A stretch of 64,000 nucleotides of DNA from Clostridium_AM tanneri (GTDB taxonomy: Bacteria > Bacillota > Clostridia > Clostridiales > Clostridiaceae). The notes below the pieces were generated by a model that saw nothing but the letters and a program-made list of their open reading frames with translations, was not told where the DNA came from and did not search any database. The stretch spans positions 1 through 64,000 of the forward strand of contig NZ_JARUJP010000011.1 in assembly GCF_033659955.1 (NCBI RefSeq), given 5' to 3'. The position numbers were made by a program, and so were the translations under genes. Below are positions 43,483 through 52,617 of the stretch, piece after piece (the first letter of the stretch is position 1; the number at the start of each line of letters is the position of its first letter).

Positions 43483-44844
43483 ATGGAAAATCCAAAGATT
43501 TCAGTTGTAGAAAATGAAGAACAGAATAAAATTGCACCTGTTGATGAAAAACTTCCAATTAGTCAATTAATTATTTTTGGACTTCAACATGTTCTGGTAA
43601 TGTGTGCTGGGGGAGTTGCGGTTTCACTAATTCTAGGAAACACTTTGGGGCTTAGTAAAGAGCAGATAGTATTTTTAATCAACGCAGACCTTTTAATGGC
43701 AGGTGTTGCTACATTAATACAAGGAGTAGGGCTTAAGGGTTTTGCAGGGGCAAAAGCTCCACTTATTGAAGGAGCTAGTATGGCAGCAGTAAACTCTATG
43801 GTAGCTATTGGATTAAGTTATAAAGGAGATCCATCATTAGCATTAGGAACAATATTTTGTGCTACTTTTATTTCAGGGTTAATTGGATTGCTAATAGCAC
43901 CTTTTTTCGGAAAGCTGCTAAGGTTTTTCCCAAAGGTAGTAACAGGATCTGTTATAACAATAATGGGTATTTGTCTTATACCAGTAGCAATAAAATGGGC
44001 TGCTGGAAATAATCCAGCCTCCCCTGACTATGCAAGTCCTAAAAATATCTTTTTAGCACTATTTGTATTAGTAACAATACTAATACTAAGTAAGGTTTTA
44101 AAAGGAGTTTGGAACAATATATCCATACTATTAGGTTTAATTATTGGAACTATAGTAGCTAGTATATTTAAGATGGTTGACTACAGTGGTGTTAGTCAAG
44201 CTGGTTTAATAGGGTTAGATATGCCATTCCGTTTCGGAAGTTTTCATTTTGATATAACAGCAGTTATTTCAATGACTTTGGTAATATTCGTTATCATGAC
44301 CCAAGCAACTGGAAATATAATAGCCCTTCATGAAATAGTTGGGAAACCATTAGATGAGAAAAACCTTGTAAGAGGTTTAAGAGCAGAAAACCTTAGTACA
44401 ATGATTGGGGGAGTTTTTAACACCTTCCCAAGAACCGCACTAGGTCAAAATATTGGTCTTGTAAATATGACAGGTATAAAAAGTAGATATACTGCAGTTT
44501 CTGCAGGAATTATACTTATAGCACTAGGATTTTTGCCAAAGGTAGCAGCATTAGTTGCAGCAATACCTTATCCAGTTTTAGGGGGAGCTGGATTCATGAT
44601 GTTTGGAATGATTATGGTAGGCGGAATAAAATCCCTAGGTGAAGTTAAATTTGATGGCACAAAGAATGGAATAATAGTTGCTATAAGTATTGGTATAGCG
44701 ATGATAACTTTAATAATTCCTGATTTTTATAAAGCATTTCCATCTTGGGTTAATACTATTTTCCAAAGTGGAATGACTACGGGAACTATAACTGCTATAT
44801 TTCTTAATATAGTATTCAATGAATTAGGTAATTCGAAGAAATAA
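43483..44844 (+). CDS. NCS2-family uracil/xanthine permease
   Basis: A 453-residue integral membrane transporter with about 12-14 hydrophobic helices. NCS2 features are FGLQHVLVMCAGGVAVSLI in the first helix, GASMAAVNSM, the motif ATGNIIALHEIVGKP, FNTFPRTALGQNIGLV and GAGFMMFGMIMVGGI. It probably imports xanthine, uric acid or another nucleobase for the enzymes encoded around it. The operon is interrupted 65 bases downstream by a hairpin without a strong T tail. Confidence 0.9.
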   Translation: MENPKISVVENEEQNKIAPVDEKLPISQLIIFGLQHVLVMCAGGVAVSLILGNTLGLSKEQIVFLINADLLMAGVATLIQGVGLKGFAGAKAPLIEGASMAAVNSMVAIGLSYKGDPSLALGTIFCATFISGLIGLLIAPFFGKLLRFFPKVVTGSVITIMGICLIPVAIKWAAGNNPASPDYASPKNIFLALFVLVTILILSKVLKGVWNNISILLGLIIGTIVASIFKMVDYSGVSQAGLIGLDMPFRFGSFHFDITAVISMTLVIFVIMTQATGNIIALHEIVGKPLDEKNLVRGLRAENLSTMIGGVFNTFPRTALGQNIGLVNMTGIKSRYTAVSAGIILIALGFLPKVAALVAAIPYPVLGGAGFMMFGMIMVGGIKSLGEVKFDGTKNGIIVAISIGIAMITLIIPDFYKAFPSWVNTIFQSGMTTGTITAIFLNIVFNELGNSKK

Positions 44845-44902
44845 ACATGTGTAATAAGATGTCCTAAACACGCGCTAAGTATTTTTATATATAACTTAAA
44901 AT

Positions 44903-44943
44903 AACTTTTACGTCAGATGCTTTATAAACATCTGACGTTTAAG
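44903..44943 (+). terminator. Hairpin between permease and hydantoinase genes
   Basis: A 9-bp stem CGTCAGATG/CATCTGACG extended by A/T pairs, followed by the weak tail TTTAAGTAT. It could be a partial terminator or RNA-processing element that lowers downstream expression. Confidence 0.55.
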
Positions 44944-44985
44944 TATATATTGAATTAAGCTGAAAATCTGAAAGGAGAGTGCTGC

Positions 44986-46380
44986 ATGGGTATAGTACTA
45001 AAAGGCGGTAAAATTGTAACAGCAGTGGATACCTATGAGTCAGATATAAGAATAGAAGGAGAGAAGGTTATTTCTATTGGAAAGGACCTAGAGAAAGAGG
45101 GAGATGAGATAATATCAGTAGAAGGCTGTTATCTTTTACCTGGTGCTATTGATCCTCATACTCACTTTGATTTAGACACTGGTTCAACAGTTACAGCAGA
45201 TGATTTTTGTAGTGGAACTAAGGCGGCTATAATAGGGGGCACTACTACTATTTTAGATTTTGCTACTCAAAATAAGGGGGAGAGCTTAAAGGAAGGCTTA
45301 AACAATTGGCACAAGAAAGCAGATAATAAGTCTTATTGTGACTATGGTTTCCACATGGCAATAACAGATTGGAATGAAAAGGTATGCGCTGAAATGGAGG
45401 ACATGATAAAGGAAGGAGTACCTTCTTTTAAAATGTATATGGCATACAAGAATACTCTTCAAGTAGATGATGGGTCAATATTTAGTGCATTAAGAAAAGG
45501 CAAAGAGATAGGTGCATTAATTGGATTTCACTGTGAAAATGGAGATGTAATAGATACTTTAGTTAAAGAAGCAAAAAATAATGGAAATATTCATCCTAGG
45601 TATCATGCTATAACTAGACCGGCAGCGGCTGAAAGGGAAGCAATATCTAGAGTTATACAGTTAGCAGAAATGGCTGATTCGCCAGTTTATATAGTTCATT
45701 TAAGTACAAAAGATGGCTTGGAAAGTATTATAGATGGAAAGAAAAGAGGAATAAAAGTTTACTCAGAAACATGTCCTCAATACCTTTTACTAGATGATTC
45801 TTGTTATGAAAGTGAAGAAGGTAGTTTTAATGGAGCAAAGTATGTTATGTCTCCACCTCTTAGAAAGGATATAGATAAAGATGCTTTGTGGAGAGGAATA
45901 CAAAACAGTGAGATAGACACTATAGCTACAGATCATTGTTCCTTTAATTATAAAGGACAAAAGGATATGGGAATTGATGATTTTAGTAAAATACCAAATG
46001 GAGCACCAGGGGTAGAGCATAGGTTATCATTACTTTATACAAATGGAGTTGTTAATGGAAAGATAACTATAAATGATTTGGTGGCTTTAACCTCTACCAA
46101 TGCAGCAAAGTTATTTGGACTCTTTCCGCAAAAAGGAACTATTGCCGTAGGATGTGACGCAGATATTGTAGTGTTAAACCCAAAGGAGAGATGGATGGTA
46201 TCCGCAGAGAATCAAACTCAAAGAGTTGACTATACACCTTATGAGGGTTTTGAACAAGAAGGAAGAATTAAAGATGTATTTTTAAGAGGAAAACAAGTAG
46301 TTAGAGATTCAAAAATAGTTACAGAAGAGCCAGTTGGAAAATACATTCCTAGAAAATCACTTTTAGAAAAAGGAGAATAA
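44986..46380 (+). CDS. hyuA: Dihydropyrimidinase/hydantoinase
   Basis: A 464-residue cyclic amidohydrolase with a binuclear metal centre: GAIDPHTHFD, the carbamylated-Lys region SFKMYMAYKNT, GFHCENGD, VYIVHLST and IATDHCSFNYKGQK. It opens hydantoin or dihydropyrimidine rings. The E. coli counterpart HyuA (YgeZ) lies in the SDMH cluster. It starts the second half of the operon, behind AAAGGAGAG, and ends four bases before the hydroxylase gene. Confidence 0.9.
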   Translation: MGIVLKGGKIVTAVDTYESDIRIEGEKVISIGKDLEKEGDEIISVEGCYLLPGAIDPHTHFDLDTGSTVTADDFCSGTKAAIIGGTTTILDFATQNKGESLKEGLNNWHKKADNKSYCDYGFHMAITDWNEKVCAEMEDMIKEGVPSFKMYMAYKNTLQVDDGSIFSALRKGKEIGALIGFHCENGDVIDTLVKEAKNNGNIHPRYHAITRPAAAEREAISRVIQLAEMADSPVYIVHLSTKDGLESIIDGKKRGIKVYSETCPQYLLLDDSCYESEEGSFNGAKYVMSPPLRKDIDKDALWRGIQNSEIDTIATDHCSFNYKGQKDMGIDDFSKIPNGAPGVEHRLSLLYTNGVVNGKITINDLVALTSTNAAKLFGLFPQKGTIAVGCDADIVVLNPKERWMVSAENQTQRVDYTPYEGFEQEGRIKDVFLRGKQVVRDSKIVTEEPVGKYIPRKSLLEKGE

Positions 46381-46383
46381 GCT

Positions 46384-48939
46384 ATGTTTAATTTTAATTT
46401 AAATGGAAATGTTGTGACAGCAGGAGAGGATATAAATTTACTAGAGTACTTAAGAGAAAATACTAGACTTACATCTGTTAAAAATGGCTGCGGCGAAGGT
46501 GCTTGTGGAGCTTGCATGGTGCTAGTAGATGGAAAGGCTATGAGAGCTTGTATTTTAACTACAGCTAAAGTTGAGGGAAAATCAGTTTTAACTGTAGAAG
46601 GTATATCAGAAAGAGAAAAAGATGTATATTCTTGGGCTTTTGCAGATGCAGGAGCAGTACAGTGTGGTTTCTGTATACCGGGTATGGTTATAAGTGCAAA
46701 AGGCTTATTAGATAAAAACTTAAACCCAACTTCCCAGGAAATAAAGAATGCTTTAAAGGGAAACATATGCAGATGTACAGGCTATGTAAAGATTGAGAAA
46801 GCAATAGCTATGGTAGCTAAGGCTTTAAGAGAAGGTTATATACCGCCAAAGGTTGAGTGCAAAGGACTTATGGGAGAAAATCTACACAGAGTAGATGCTA
46901 AGGAAAAGGTATTAGGTACTGCTGAATATGTAGATGATATGCAGGTAGAAGGAATGCTTTATGGTTCAGCTTTAAGGACTAAGTATCCTAGAGCTTTAGT
47001 AAAGAGTATTGACATATCAGAGGCAGAAAAACATCCAGGCGTTGTTGCTGTAGTAATTGCTAAGGATGTACCAGGAAAGAGATTTATAGGACACCTTGTT
47101 AAGGACTGGCCAGCTATGATTGCAGTAGGAGAAGAAACAAGATATGTAGGTGATTCAGTTGCATTAGTAGCTGCTACAAGCAAGAAGGCTTTAAAAGAGG
47201 CGTTAAACTTAATTAAGGTGGATTATGAAGAAAGAACACCTCTTACTTCTCCAACAATGGCTATAGAAGAAGGAGCAGCTAAAATACATGAAGGCGGAAA
47301 CGTATTAAGAAAAGAGTTGTTAAAGAGAGGAAATGTAGATGAAGCTATAGCAAAAGCTAAATATGTGGTAACAGAAAAGTACTCTACTCCTTTTACAGAG
47401 CATGCCTTCTTAGAGCCAGAGTGTGCTTTAGCTATGCCAGATGGCGATGGGGTACTTCTATATACTGGTGGACAAAATATATATGATGAGCAGCATGAAA
47501 TTTCAGATCTTTTAGGTCTTCCAGCAGATAAGATAAGAGTAATAAGCAAATATGTAGGTGGTGGCTTTGGTGGAAAAGAGGATATGAGTGTTCAACACCA
47601 TGCAGCACTTCTTGCTTATGTCTCTAAAAAACCTGTTAAAGTTCTTTTAAGTAGAAAAGAGAGTTTAATGGTACATCCTAAGAGACATGCTGCTGAAATG
47701 GAAGTTACAACAGCTTGTGATGAAAATGGAATAATAACTGCATTTAAAGCAACAATCGTAACTGACTGTGGAGCCTATGCTTCACTAGCAGGTCCAGTAC
47801 TTCAGAGAGCATGTACTCACGCAGCAGGACCTTATAATTTCCAAAATGTTCAGGTAGAAGGAATGACTGTCTACACTAATAATCCACCAGGAGGAGCATT
47901 TAGAGGTTTTGGAGTTACTCAATCTGCCTTTGCTTCTGAGTGTAATTTAAACCTTTTAGCTGAAAAACTTGGAATATCTCCATGGGAAATTAGATTTAGA
48001 AATGCAATAGAGCCAGGACAAGTTCTTCCAAATGGACAAATTGCAGGGCCAGATACTGCTCTTAAAGAAACTCTTTTAGCTGTAAAAGAAGAGTTTGAAA
48101 AACATACTTATGCAGGAATTGCTTGTGCTATGAAGAACAGTGGACTAGGAGTTGGAGTTCCTGATGTAGGTAGATGTAGACTAACTGTAATAGATGGAAA
48201 GGTTCATGTAAGAACCGGTGCAGCTTGTATAGGTCAAGGTCTAGGAACTGTTACCACTCAAATGGTATGTGAAACTTTAAGAATATCACCTGAACTAGTT
48301 GTTGTAGATGCTCCAGATACTTCAATAACTCCAAACTCAGGAACTACTACTGCTTCAAGACAGACAGTATTTGCAGGAGAAGCTACAAAACAGGCTGCTT
48401 TAAAACTTAAGGAAGCATTAAAGGAAAAATCCCTTGGAGAACTTAATGGAGAAGACTTCTATGGTGAATACGTAGGGGTTACTGATCCAATGGGATCTGA
48501 CAAAGCAAATCCAGTAAGCCACGTTGCTTATGGTTTTGCAACTCAGGTTGTAATTTTAGATGAAAATGGAATGCTTAAGAAGGTAGTAGCAGCTCACGAT
48601 GTAGGAAAGGCTGTTAACCCAATAAATGTTGAGGGACAAATTGAAGGCGGAGTAACAATGTCTCTTGGATATGCCCTTACAGAAGATTATCCTTTAAAGA
48701 ATGCAGTTCCTACAGCTAAGTTTGGTACTTTAGGATTATTTAGAGCTACAAATGTTCCTGAAATTCAACCAATAATTGTAGAGAAAAATAAAGACTCTCT
48801 TGCATATGGAGCTAAGGGTATTGGAGAGATTGTTTCAATTCCAACAGCACCAGCGGTGCAAGGAGCATACTTCAGACTTGATGGTAATTTTAGAACAAAG
48901 TTACCTTTAGAGGATACTGCTTATAGAAAGAAAAAATAG
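46384..48939 (+). CDS. xdhD: Selenium-dependent molybdenum hydroxylase, fused Fe-S and Mo subunits
   Basis: An 851-residue fusion resembling xanthine dehydrogenase. A plant-type [2Fe-2S] domain has Cys36, Cys41, Cys44 and Cys56; a second [2Fe-2S] domain has Cys94, Cys97, Cys129 and Cys131. The Mo-cofactor domains run from about residue 165 to the end, with VGGGFGGKEDMSVQHHAALLA and a C-terminal KGIGE with the catalytic Glu. There is no FAD domain, and no FAD subunit gene in the window. In this class selenium is a labile cofactor ligand, not selenocysteine; no in-frame TGA interrupts the gene. The substrate is probably a purine or related heterocycle. Confidence 0.9.
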   Translation: MFNFNLNGNVVTAGEDINLLEYLRENTRLTSVKNGCGEGACGACMVLVDGKAMRACILTTAKVEGKSVLTVEGISEREKDVYSWAFADAGAVQCGFCIPGMVISAKGLLDKNLNPTSQEIKNALKGNICRCTGYVKIEKAIAMVAKALREGYIPPKVECKGLMGENLHRVDAKEKVLGTAEYVDDMQVEGMLYGSALRTKYPRALVKSIDISEAEKHPGVVAVVIAKDVPGKRFIGHLVKDWPAMIAVGEETRYVGDSVALVAATSKKALKEALNLIKVDYEERTPLTSPTMAIEEGAAKIHEGGNVLRKELLKRGNVDEAIAKAKYVVTEKYSTPFTEHAFLEPECALAMPDGDGVLLYTGGQNIYDEQHEISDLLGLPADKIRVISKYVGGGFGGKEDMSVQHHAALLAYVSKKPVKVLLSRKESLMVHPKRHAAEMEVTTACDENGIITAFKATIVTDCGAYASLAGPVLQRACTHAAGPYNFQNVQVEGMTVYTNNPPGGAFRGFGVTQSAFASECNLNLLAEKLGISPWEIRFRNAIEPGQVLPNGQIAGPDTALKETLLAVKEEFEKHTYAGIACAMKNSGLGVGVPDVGRCRLTVIDGKVHVRTGAACIGQGLGTVTTQMVCETLRISPELVVVDAPDTSITPNSGTTTASRQTVFAGEATKQAALKLKEALKEKSLGELNGEDFYGEYVGVTDPMGSDKANPVSHVAYGFATQVVILDENGMLKKVVAAHDVGKAVNPINVEGQIEGGVTMSLGYALTEDYPLKNAVPTAKFGTLGLFRATNVPEIQPIIVEKNKDSLAYGAKGIGEIVSIPTAPAVQGAYFRLDGNFRTKLPLEDTAYRKKK

Positions 48940-48959
48940 ATAACACAGTTTAGGTTACT

Positions 48960-48990
48960 AGAGGACACCTAAATGCTTTAGGAGTCCTCT
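48960..48990 (+). other. Strong hairpin between hydroxylase and ygfK genes
   Basis: AGAGGAC-x-CCTAAA pairs with TTTAGG-x-GTCCTCT around a 3-base loop, with further A/T pairs outside, but no T run follows. It may be a processing or stabilising element, or a weak terminator. Confidence 0.55.
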
Positions 48991-49071
48991 AATAACACCT
49001 AAATTTTAATTAGTAAAAATTTATACAATACTAATCAATGCAAGGTTTATTTGAGGAAAGGTGGAACAACC

Positions 49072-50805
49072 ATGAGTGAAGTAATGAAAACAATGTCTTT
49101 TGAAACAATTCTTAAGAGAGCTCTTGAAGATTATTATACAAAAGGAAAAATATTTGAAATAGAGGAAAAGGACTTCTCTAAGGATATTGACAATAGTATA
49201 GAAATGGAGTTTTGTGGAGAATACTTAAGATACCCAGTAGGTCCTGCAGCTGGTCCTCACACACAGTTAACACAAAATTTCTTAGCAGCTTATCTAACAG
49301 GCTGTAGATATTTTGAACCTAAGACTGTTCAAATAGTAGACGGAAAACAAATGCAAGAAATGATAGCAAGACCATGTATCGATGTTAAAAATGTAGGATA
49401 CAACGTAGAATGGTCTACAGAGTTAACAGTTGAAGAAGCAAAAGCAGAATATATAAAAGCTTCAGTATTAATGCAGGTTTTTGGTATTGAACTTGGACTA
49501 TCAGATGTAAAGGACTTTATACTTAATATAAGTGTAGGATATGACCTTGAAGGAATTCAATCAAAAAAGATTTCTGACTTTATTGATGACCTTAAAGATG
49601 CAAAGAATACTGAAACATTTAAAGAGTGTATAGAAGTATTAAAGAAAAATATAGATAAATTCAAAAGATTTAAATTAGAAGATATAGATAAGATTACTTC
49701 AAAGATTACCAATATAATTACACTTTCTACAATGCACGGATGCAAAGCAAGTGAAATTTTAAATATAGCATCTCATTTAATATCAAATAAAAAGATAAAT
49801 ACATTATTAAAATGTAATTCAACATTACTAGGATATGATGCTGTAAGAGAAATCTTAGATAACCTAGGATATAATGATATAGCATTAAAAAGAGAAGACT
49901 TCGAGCATGATTTACAATTCGATATGGCTAAAGAAATAATAGCTAAGCTATTAGAAACAGCTAAAGAAAATAATGTAACTTTCGGAGTTAAATTAACAAA
50001 CACACTACCTGTAGTTAACACTAGAGGGGTTATGCCAGGGGAAGCTATGTACATGTCTGGAAAGCCGTTATATCCAATTGCAATAAATGTAGCTAAAAAG
50101 ATTGCTAATGAGTTTAAGGATATAACTATGTCTATGTCAGGCGGAATAGATAAAAATAATGTATTAGATGTATTTAAAGCTGGAATCGCTCCTATTACTA
50201 TATCAACGTTATTCTTACAACCAAAGGGATATACAAACAATAATGTTGTATTAAATGAAATGAAAAAAGCAGGACAAGCAACTGAGAAATTAGATCTTGA
50301 AGCTTTAAGTATCTTAGCTGACAAAGCAAAGAAGGATGCTAATTATAAAAACAAAGGAAATGGAAAAGTTTTAGAGGATAAGCTAGAAACTTTTGATTGT
50401 CTAAAGAGTTGTGGAATCTGTGTTGATGTATGCCCAAATAGAGCAAATATGAGAGTTATTGTTGAAGGGCTAACAGCTAATTACCAAATAGCTCATATTG
50501 AAAATATGTGCAACGAATGCGGTAACTGTCATATGTTCTGTCCAAGAGGTGGCTACCCATATTATAAGAAAATAACTATCTATAAGAACTTAGAAGAGTA
50601 TAAGGATTCAAAGAATACTGGTTTATTAAGAATTGGAGAAGATAAATTCTTATTAAGAGAAGATGGAAGAGAATATATCTATACAGCTAATTCAAAAGAA
50701 GATAAGAGTAAATTAGAAATCACTGTTGAAACAATTTTAAGGGATTATCCTTACTATGTTGACAAAATAAATATTTTAAGTGAAGAAGAATTAAAAAATG
50801 AGTAA
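49072..50805 (+). CDS. ygfK: Short YgfK-type Fe-S/flavin-like oxidoreductase
   Basis: A 577-residue protein. The N-terminal part (about 1-430) matches the dihydroorotate-dehydrogenase-like half of YgfK (RYPVGPAAGPHTQLTQNFLA, LSTMHGCKASEI, MSMSGGIDKNNV). The C-terminal part is a two-cluster ferredoxin domain with Cys443, Cys447, Cys450, Cys454 and Cys480, Cys483, Cys486, Cys490. The E. coli protein is about 1030 residues because a GltD-like FAD/NAD(P)H domain lies between these parts; no such Rossmann motif is present here. YgfK is annotated as a selenate reductase subunit, but a role in the SDMH electron path or maturation is likelier. The start is ATG 49072, behind AGGAAAGGTGG; the in-frame TTG at 49051 precedes that site. 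Confidence 0.85.
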   Translation: MSEVMKTMSFETILKRALEDYYTKGKIFEIEEKDFSKDIDNSIEMEFCGEYLRYPVGPAAGPHTQLTQNFLAAYLTGCRYFEPKTVQIVDGKQMQEMIARPCIDVKNVGYNVEWSTELTVEEAKAEYIKASVLMQVFGIELGLSDVKDFILNISVGYDLEGIQSKKISDFIDDLKDAKNTETFKECIEVLKKNIDKFKRFKLEDIDKITSKITNIITLSTMHGCKASEILNIASHLISNKKINTLLKCNSTLLGYDAVREILDNLGYNDIALKREDFEHDLQFDMAKEIIAKLLETAKENNVTFGVKLTNTLPVVNTRGVMPGEAMYMSGKPLYPIAINVAKKIANEFKDITMSMSGGIDKNNVLDVFKAGIAPITISTLFLQPKGYTNNNVVLNEMKKAGQATEKLDLEALSILADKAKKDANYKNKGNGKVLEDKLETFDCLKSCGICVDVCPNRANMRVIVEGLTANYQIAHIENMCNECGNCHMFCPRGGYPYYKKITIYKNLEEYKDSKNTGLLRIGEDKFLLREDGREYIYTANSKEDKSKLEITVETILRDYPYYVDKINILSEEELKNE

Positions 50806-52024
50806 AAGTTACTGGTTAAAAAATGTATTACTTGAAGACGGATTTATATATGATGAAAATGATGTAGTAGGTACTAAAACAGCTATTTATAATATTCTTA
50901 TTGAGGATGGTAGAATAAAGGATATTATAAAAGGAGAAGTAAATTGTGAAGAGTTAGATAGTATCGATGGAAAAGGACTGCTTATTCTTCCAGGTTTTAA
51001 GGAAAATCATATACATATAGATAAAACTTACTACGGTGATTCATGGAAGGCTTGTAGACCTTTTAAAAGTGTAGCTGGACGTATAGAAGAAGAAAAGATA
51101 CTTTTAGTTGAACAGCTTCCAACATTAGTAGATAGGGCTGAAAAGGTGTTAAAGCTTTTATCAGATAATGGTACAGTTCATGTTCGAACTCACTGTAATG
51201 TAGATGAGGTTTGTGGTTTAAGAAATGTAGAGGGTACCTTAAAGGCACTTCAGTCTTTTAAGGATAAGATGACTTATGAGATAGTGGCATTTCCTCAGCA
51301 TGGTCTTTTAAAGGGAAATACAGTTTCACTTATAAAAGAGGCAATGAGCATGGGAGTAAATATAATGGGAGGATTAGATCCTGCCAATGTTGATGGAGAT
51401 ATAGAAAAGTCTCTAAATACTATAATGGATATAGCTACTAATTTTAATTCAGATATAGATATTCACCTGCATGACGGTGGTGAGTTAGGAATCTTTACTA
51501 TAAAGAGGCTCATAAAGCTTGTAGAAGAAGCAAAGTGGCAGGGAAGAGTGAACATAAGCCACTGCTACTGTTTAGCTCACATTTCTAAGGAAGAGGCTTC
51601 TGCTGTGGCTAAAGCTATGGCAGCTAGTGGGATAAGTATATCCTCCTCAATTCCAATAGATGTTCCTGTTATACCTATACCTATGCTTAGCGAAAAAGGT
51701 GTAAAGATTGCGGCAGTAAATGATAGTATTACAGATCACTGGTTTCCTTTTGTAACGGGAGATATGCTTGAAAGAGCAACAAGATTATGTGAACGATTTG
51801 GCTGGATAGATGAATATTCCTTATCAAGGGGAATTAGTTTTATTACAGGTGGGAAAATCTCTTTAGATTCTAAAGGGAACAGAATATGGCCACAAATAGG
51901 AGATGAAGCCAGCTTTGTTTTAACTAAAGCTTCCTGCTCAGCAGAAGCAGTAGCTAGAAGAACTGAAAGAAAGGCTGTAATTTTTAAGGGAAAGATTGTT
52001 AAGAATAATTTTGACTTGGGTTAA
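50798..52024 (+). CDS. Cytosine deaminase-like amidohydrolase
   Basis: A 408-residue amidohydrolase of the cytosine deaminase/isopropylammelide hydrolase type. The metal-site motifs are KENHIHIDKTYYGDSW, VRTHCNVD, DIHLHDGGELG, NISHCYCLA and AAVNDSITDHWFPF, with Asp as the last ligand. It overlaps ygfK by 8 bp and ends the operon. A heterocycle deaminase role is inferred from the family and the context. Confidence 0.85.
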   Translation: MSKSYWLKNVLLEDGFIYDENDVVGTKTAIYNILIEDGRIKDIIKGEVNCEELDSIDGKGLLILPGFKENHIHIDKTYYGDSWKACRPFKSVAGRIEEEKILLVEQLPTLVDRAEKVLKLLSDNGTVHVRTHCNVDEVCGLRNVEGTLKALQSFKDKMTYEIVAFPQHGLLKGNTVSLIKEAMSMGVNIMGGLDPANVDGDIEKSLNTIMDIATNFNSDIDIHLHDGGELGIFTIKRLIKLVEEAKWQGRVNISHCYCLAHISKEEASAVAKAMAASGISISSSIPIDVPVIPIPMLSEKGVKIAAVNDSITDHWFPFVTGDMLERATRLCERFGWIDEYSLSRGISFITGGKISLDSKGNRIWPQIGDEASFVLTKASCSAEAVARRTERKAVIFKGKIVKNNFDLG

Positions 52025-52037
52025 AACCATATAAATA

Positions 52038-52075
52038 ACACTGATTTTATATCTTACATATAAAATCAGTGTTTC
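52038..52075 (+). terminator. Terminator of the SDMH catabolic operon
   Basis: Perfect 15-bp arms ACACTGATTTTATAT/ATATAAAATCAGTGT with a 5-base loop, followed by TTTC. It lies 14 bases after the last stop codon of the operon. Confidence 0.88.
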
Positions 52076-52088
52076 TTCATTTTAATCA

Positions 52089-52439
52089 TTATTTCCTCAA
52101 AATCTTATCCATCGCTTTTCCCTTTGCTAACTCATCGATTAGCTTATCTAAATAGCGAATTTCCCGCATAGTTGCTTCTTCAATGTCTTCCACTCGGACA
52201 CCACAGACAACCCCTTTAATCAAAGTCCGTAAAGGATTTAGTTGAGGAGCTTCCGCAAAGAAAGTCTCAAAATCTGTATGGTTCTCCAATTGAACTTCTA
52301 ACTCTTCCTGGCTATATCCTGTCAACCAGCAGATGATTTCATCGACTTCTGTTTTCGTGCGTCCTTTTTTCTCCGCCTTCATAACATAAAGGGGATAGAC
52401 ACTTGCTACGCTCATTGTATAGATATTATGTTTGGCCAT
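52089..52439 (-). CDS. DUF2200 family protein
   Basis: A 116-residue protein beginning MAKHNIYTMSVASVYPLYVMK (start at the ATG of AKHN), with TEVDEIICWLTGYSQEEL, as in DUF2200 proteins. The function is unknown. The start at 52439 follows AAAGGG; an in-frame start 21 bases earlier is less likely. Its DNA is clearly richer in G+C than its surroundings (about 42-45% in two hand-counted 60-base lines, against 30% in a flanking line). It stands alone between unrelated units. Recent transfer is a reasonable inference. Confidence 0.8.
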   Translation of the reverse strand: MAKHNIYTMSVASVYPLYVMKAEKKGRTKTEVDEIICWLTGYSQEELEVQLENHTDFETFFAEAPQLNPLRTLIKGVVCGVRVEDIEEATMREIRYLDKLIDELAKGKAMDKILRK

Positions 52440-52523
52440 GATATACCCTTTCTTATGCAATTTTCTTTATTATATCATAAAAAATAGTCGGTTCAAATGA
52501 AGGGTTGGCTTATCTTTTAAATG

Positions 52524-52539
52524 TTACGCATTTCTGTAA
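52524..52539. promoter_or_regulatory. Palindrome upstream of the Bce-type operon
   Basis: TTACGCATTTCTGTAA, TTAC and GTAA half-sites 8 bases apart, next to the -35 of the response-regulator promoter. A similar palindrome (TTACAAAAATGTAA) precedes the transporter unit at 54352-54365. Confidence 0.4.
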
Positions 52540-52549
52540 TGATTGTTTT

Positions 52550-52578
52550 TTGCAGTAATGGTTATAATCAATTATAAT
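52550..52578 (+). promoter_or_regulatory. Promoter of the Bce-type two-component system
   Basis: TTGCAG (52550-52555), 17 bases, TATAAT (52573-52578), about 40 bases before the response-regulator ATG. Confidence 0.7.
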
Positions 52579-52617
52579 AGCTTTAAGCCAATATTTTTTA
52601 ACAAAGGGAGTAAATCT

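Noticed and set aside
46384..48939. Selenocysteine in the molybdenum hydroxylase
   Set aside because: No in-frame TGA is present, and selenium in this enzyme class is a labile ligand rather than selenocysteine.
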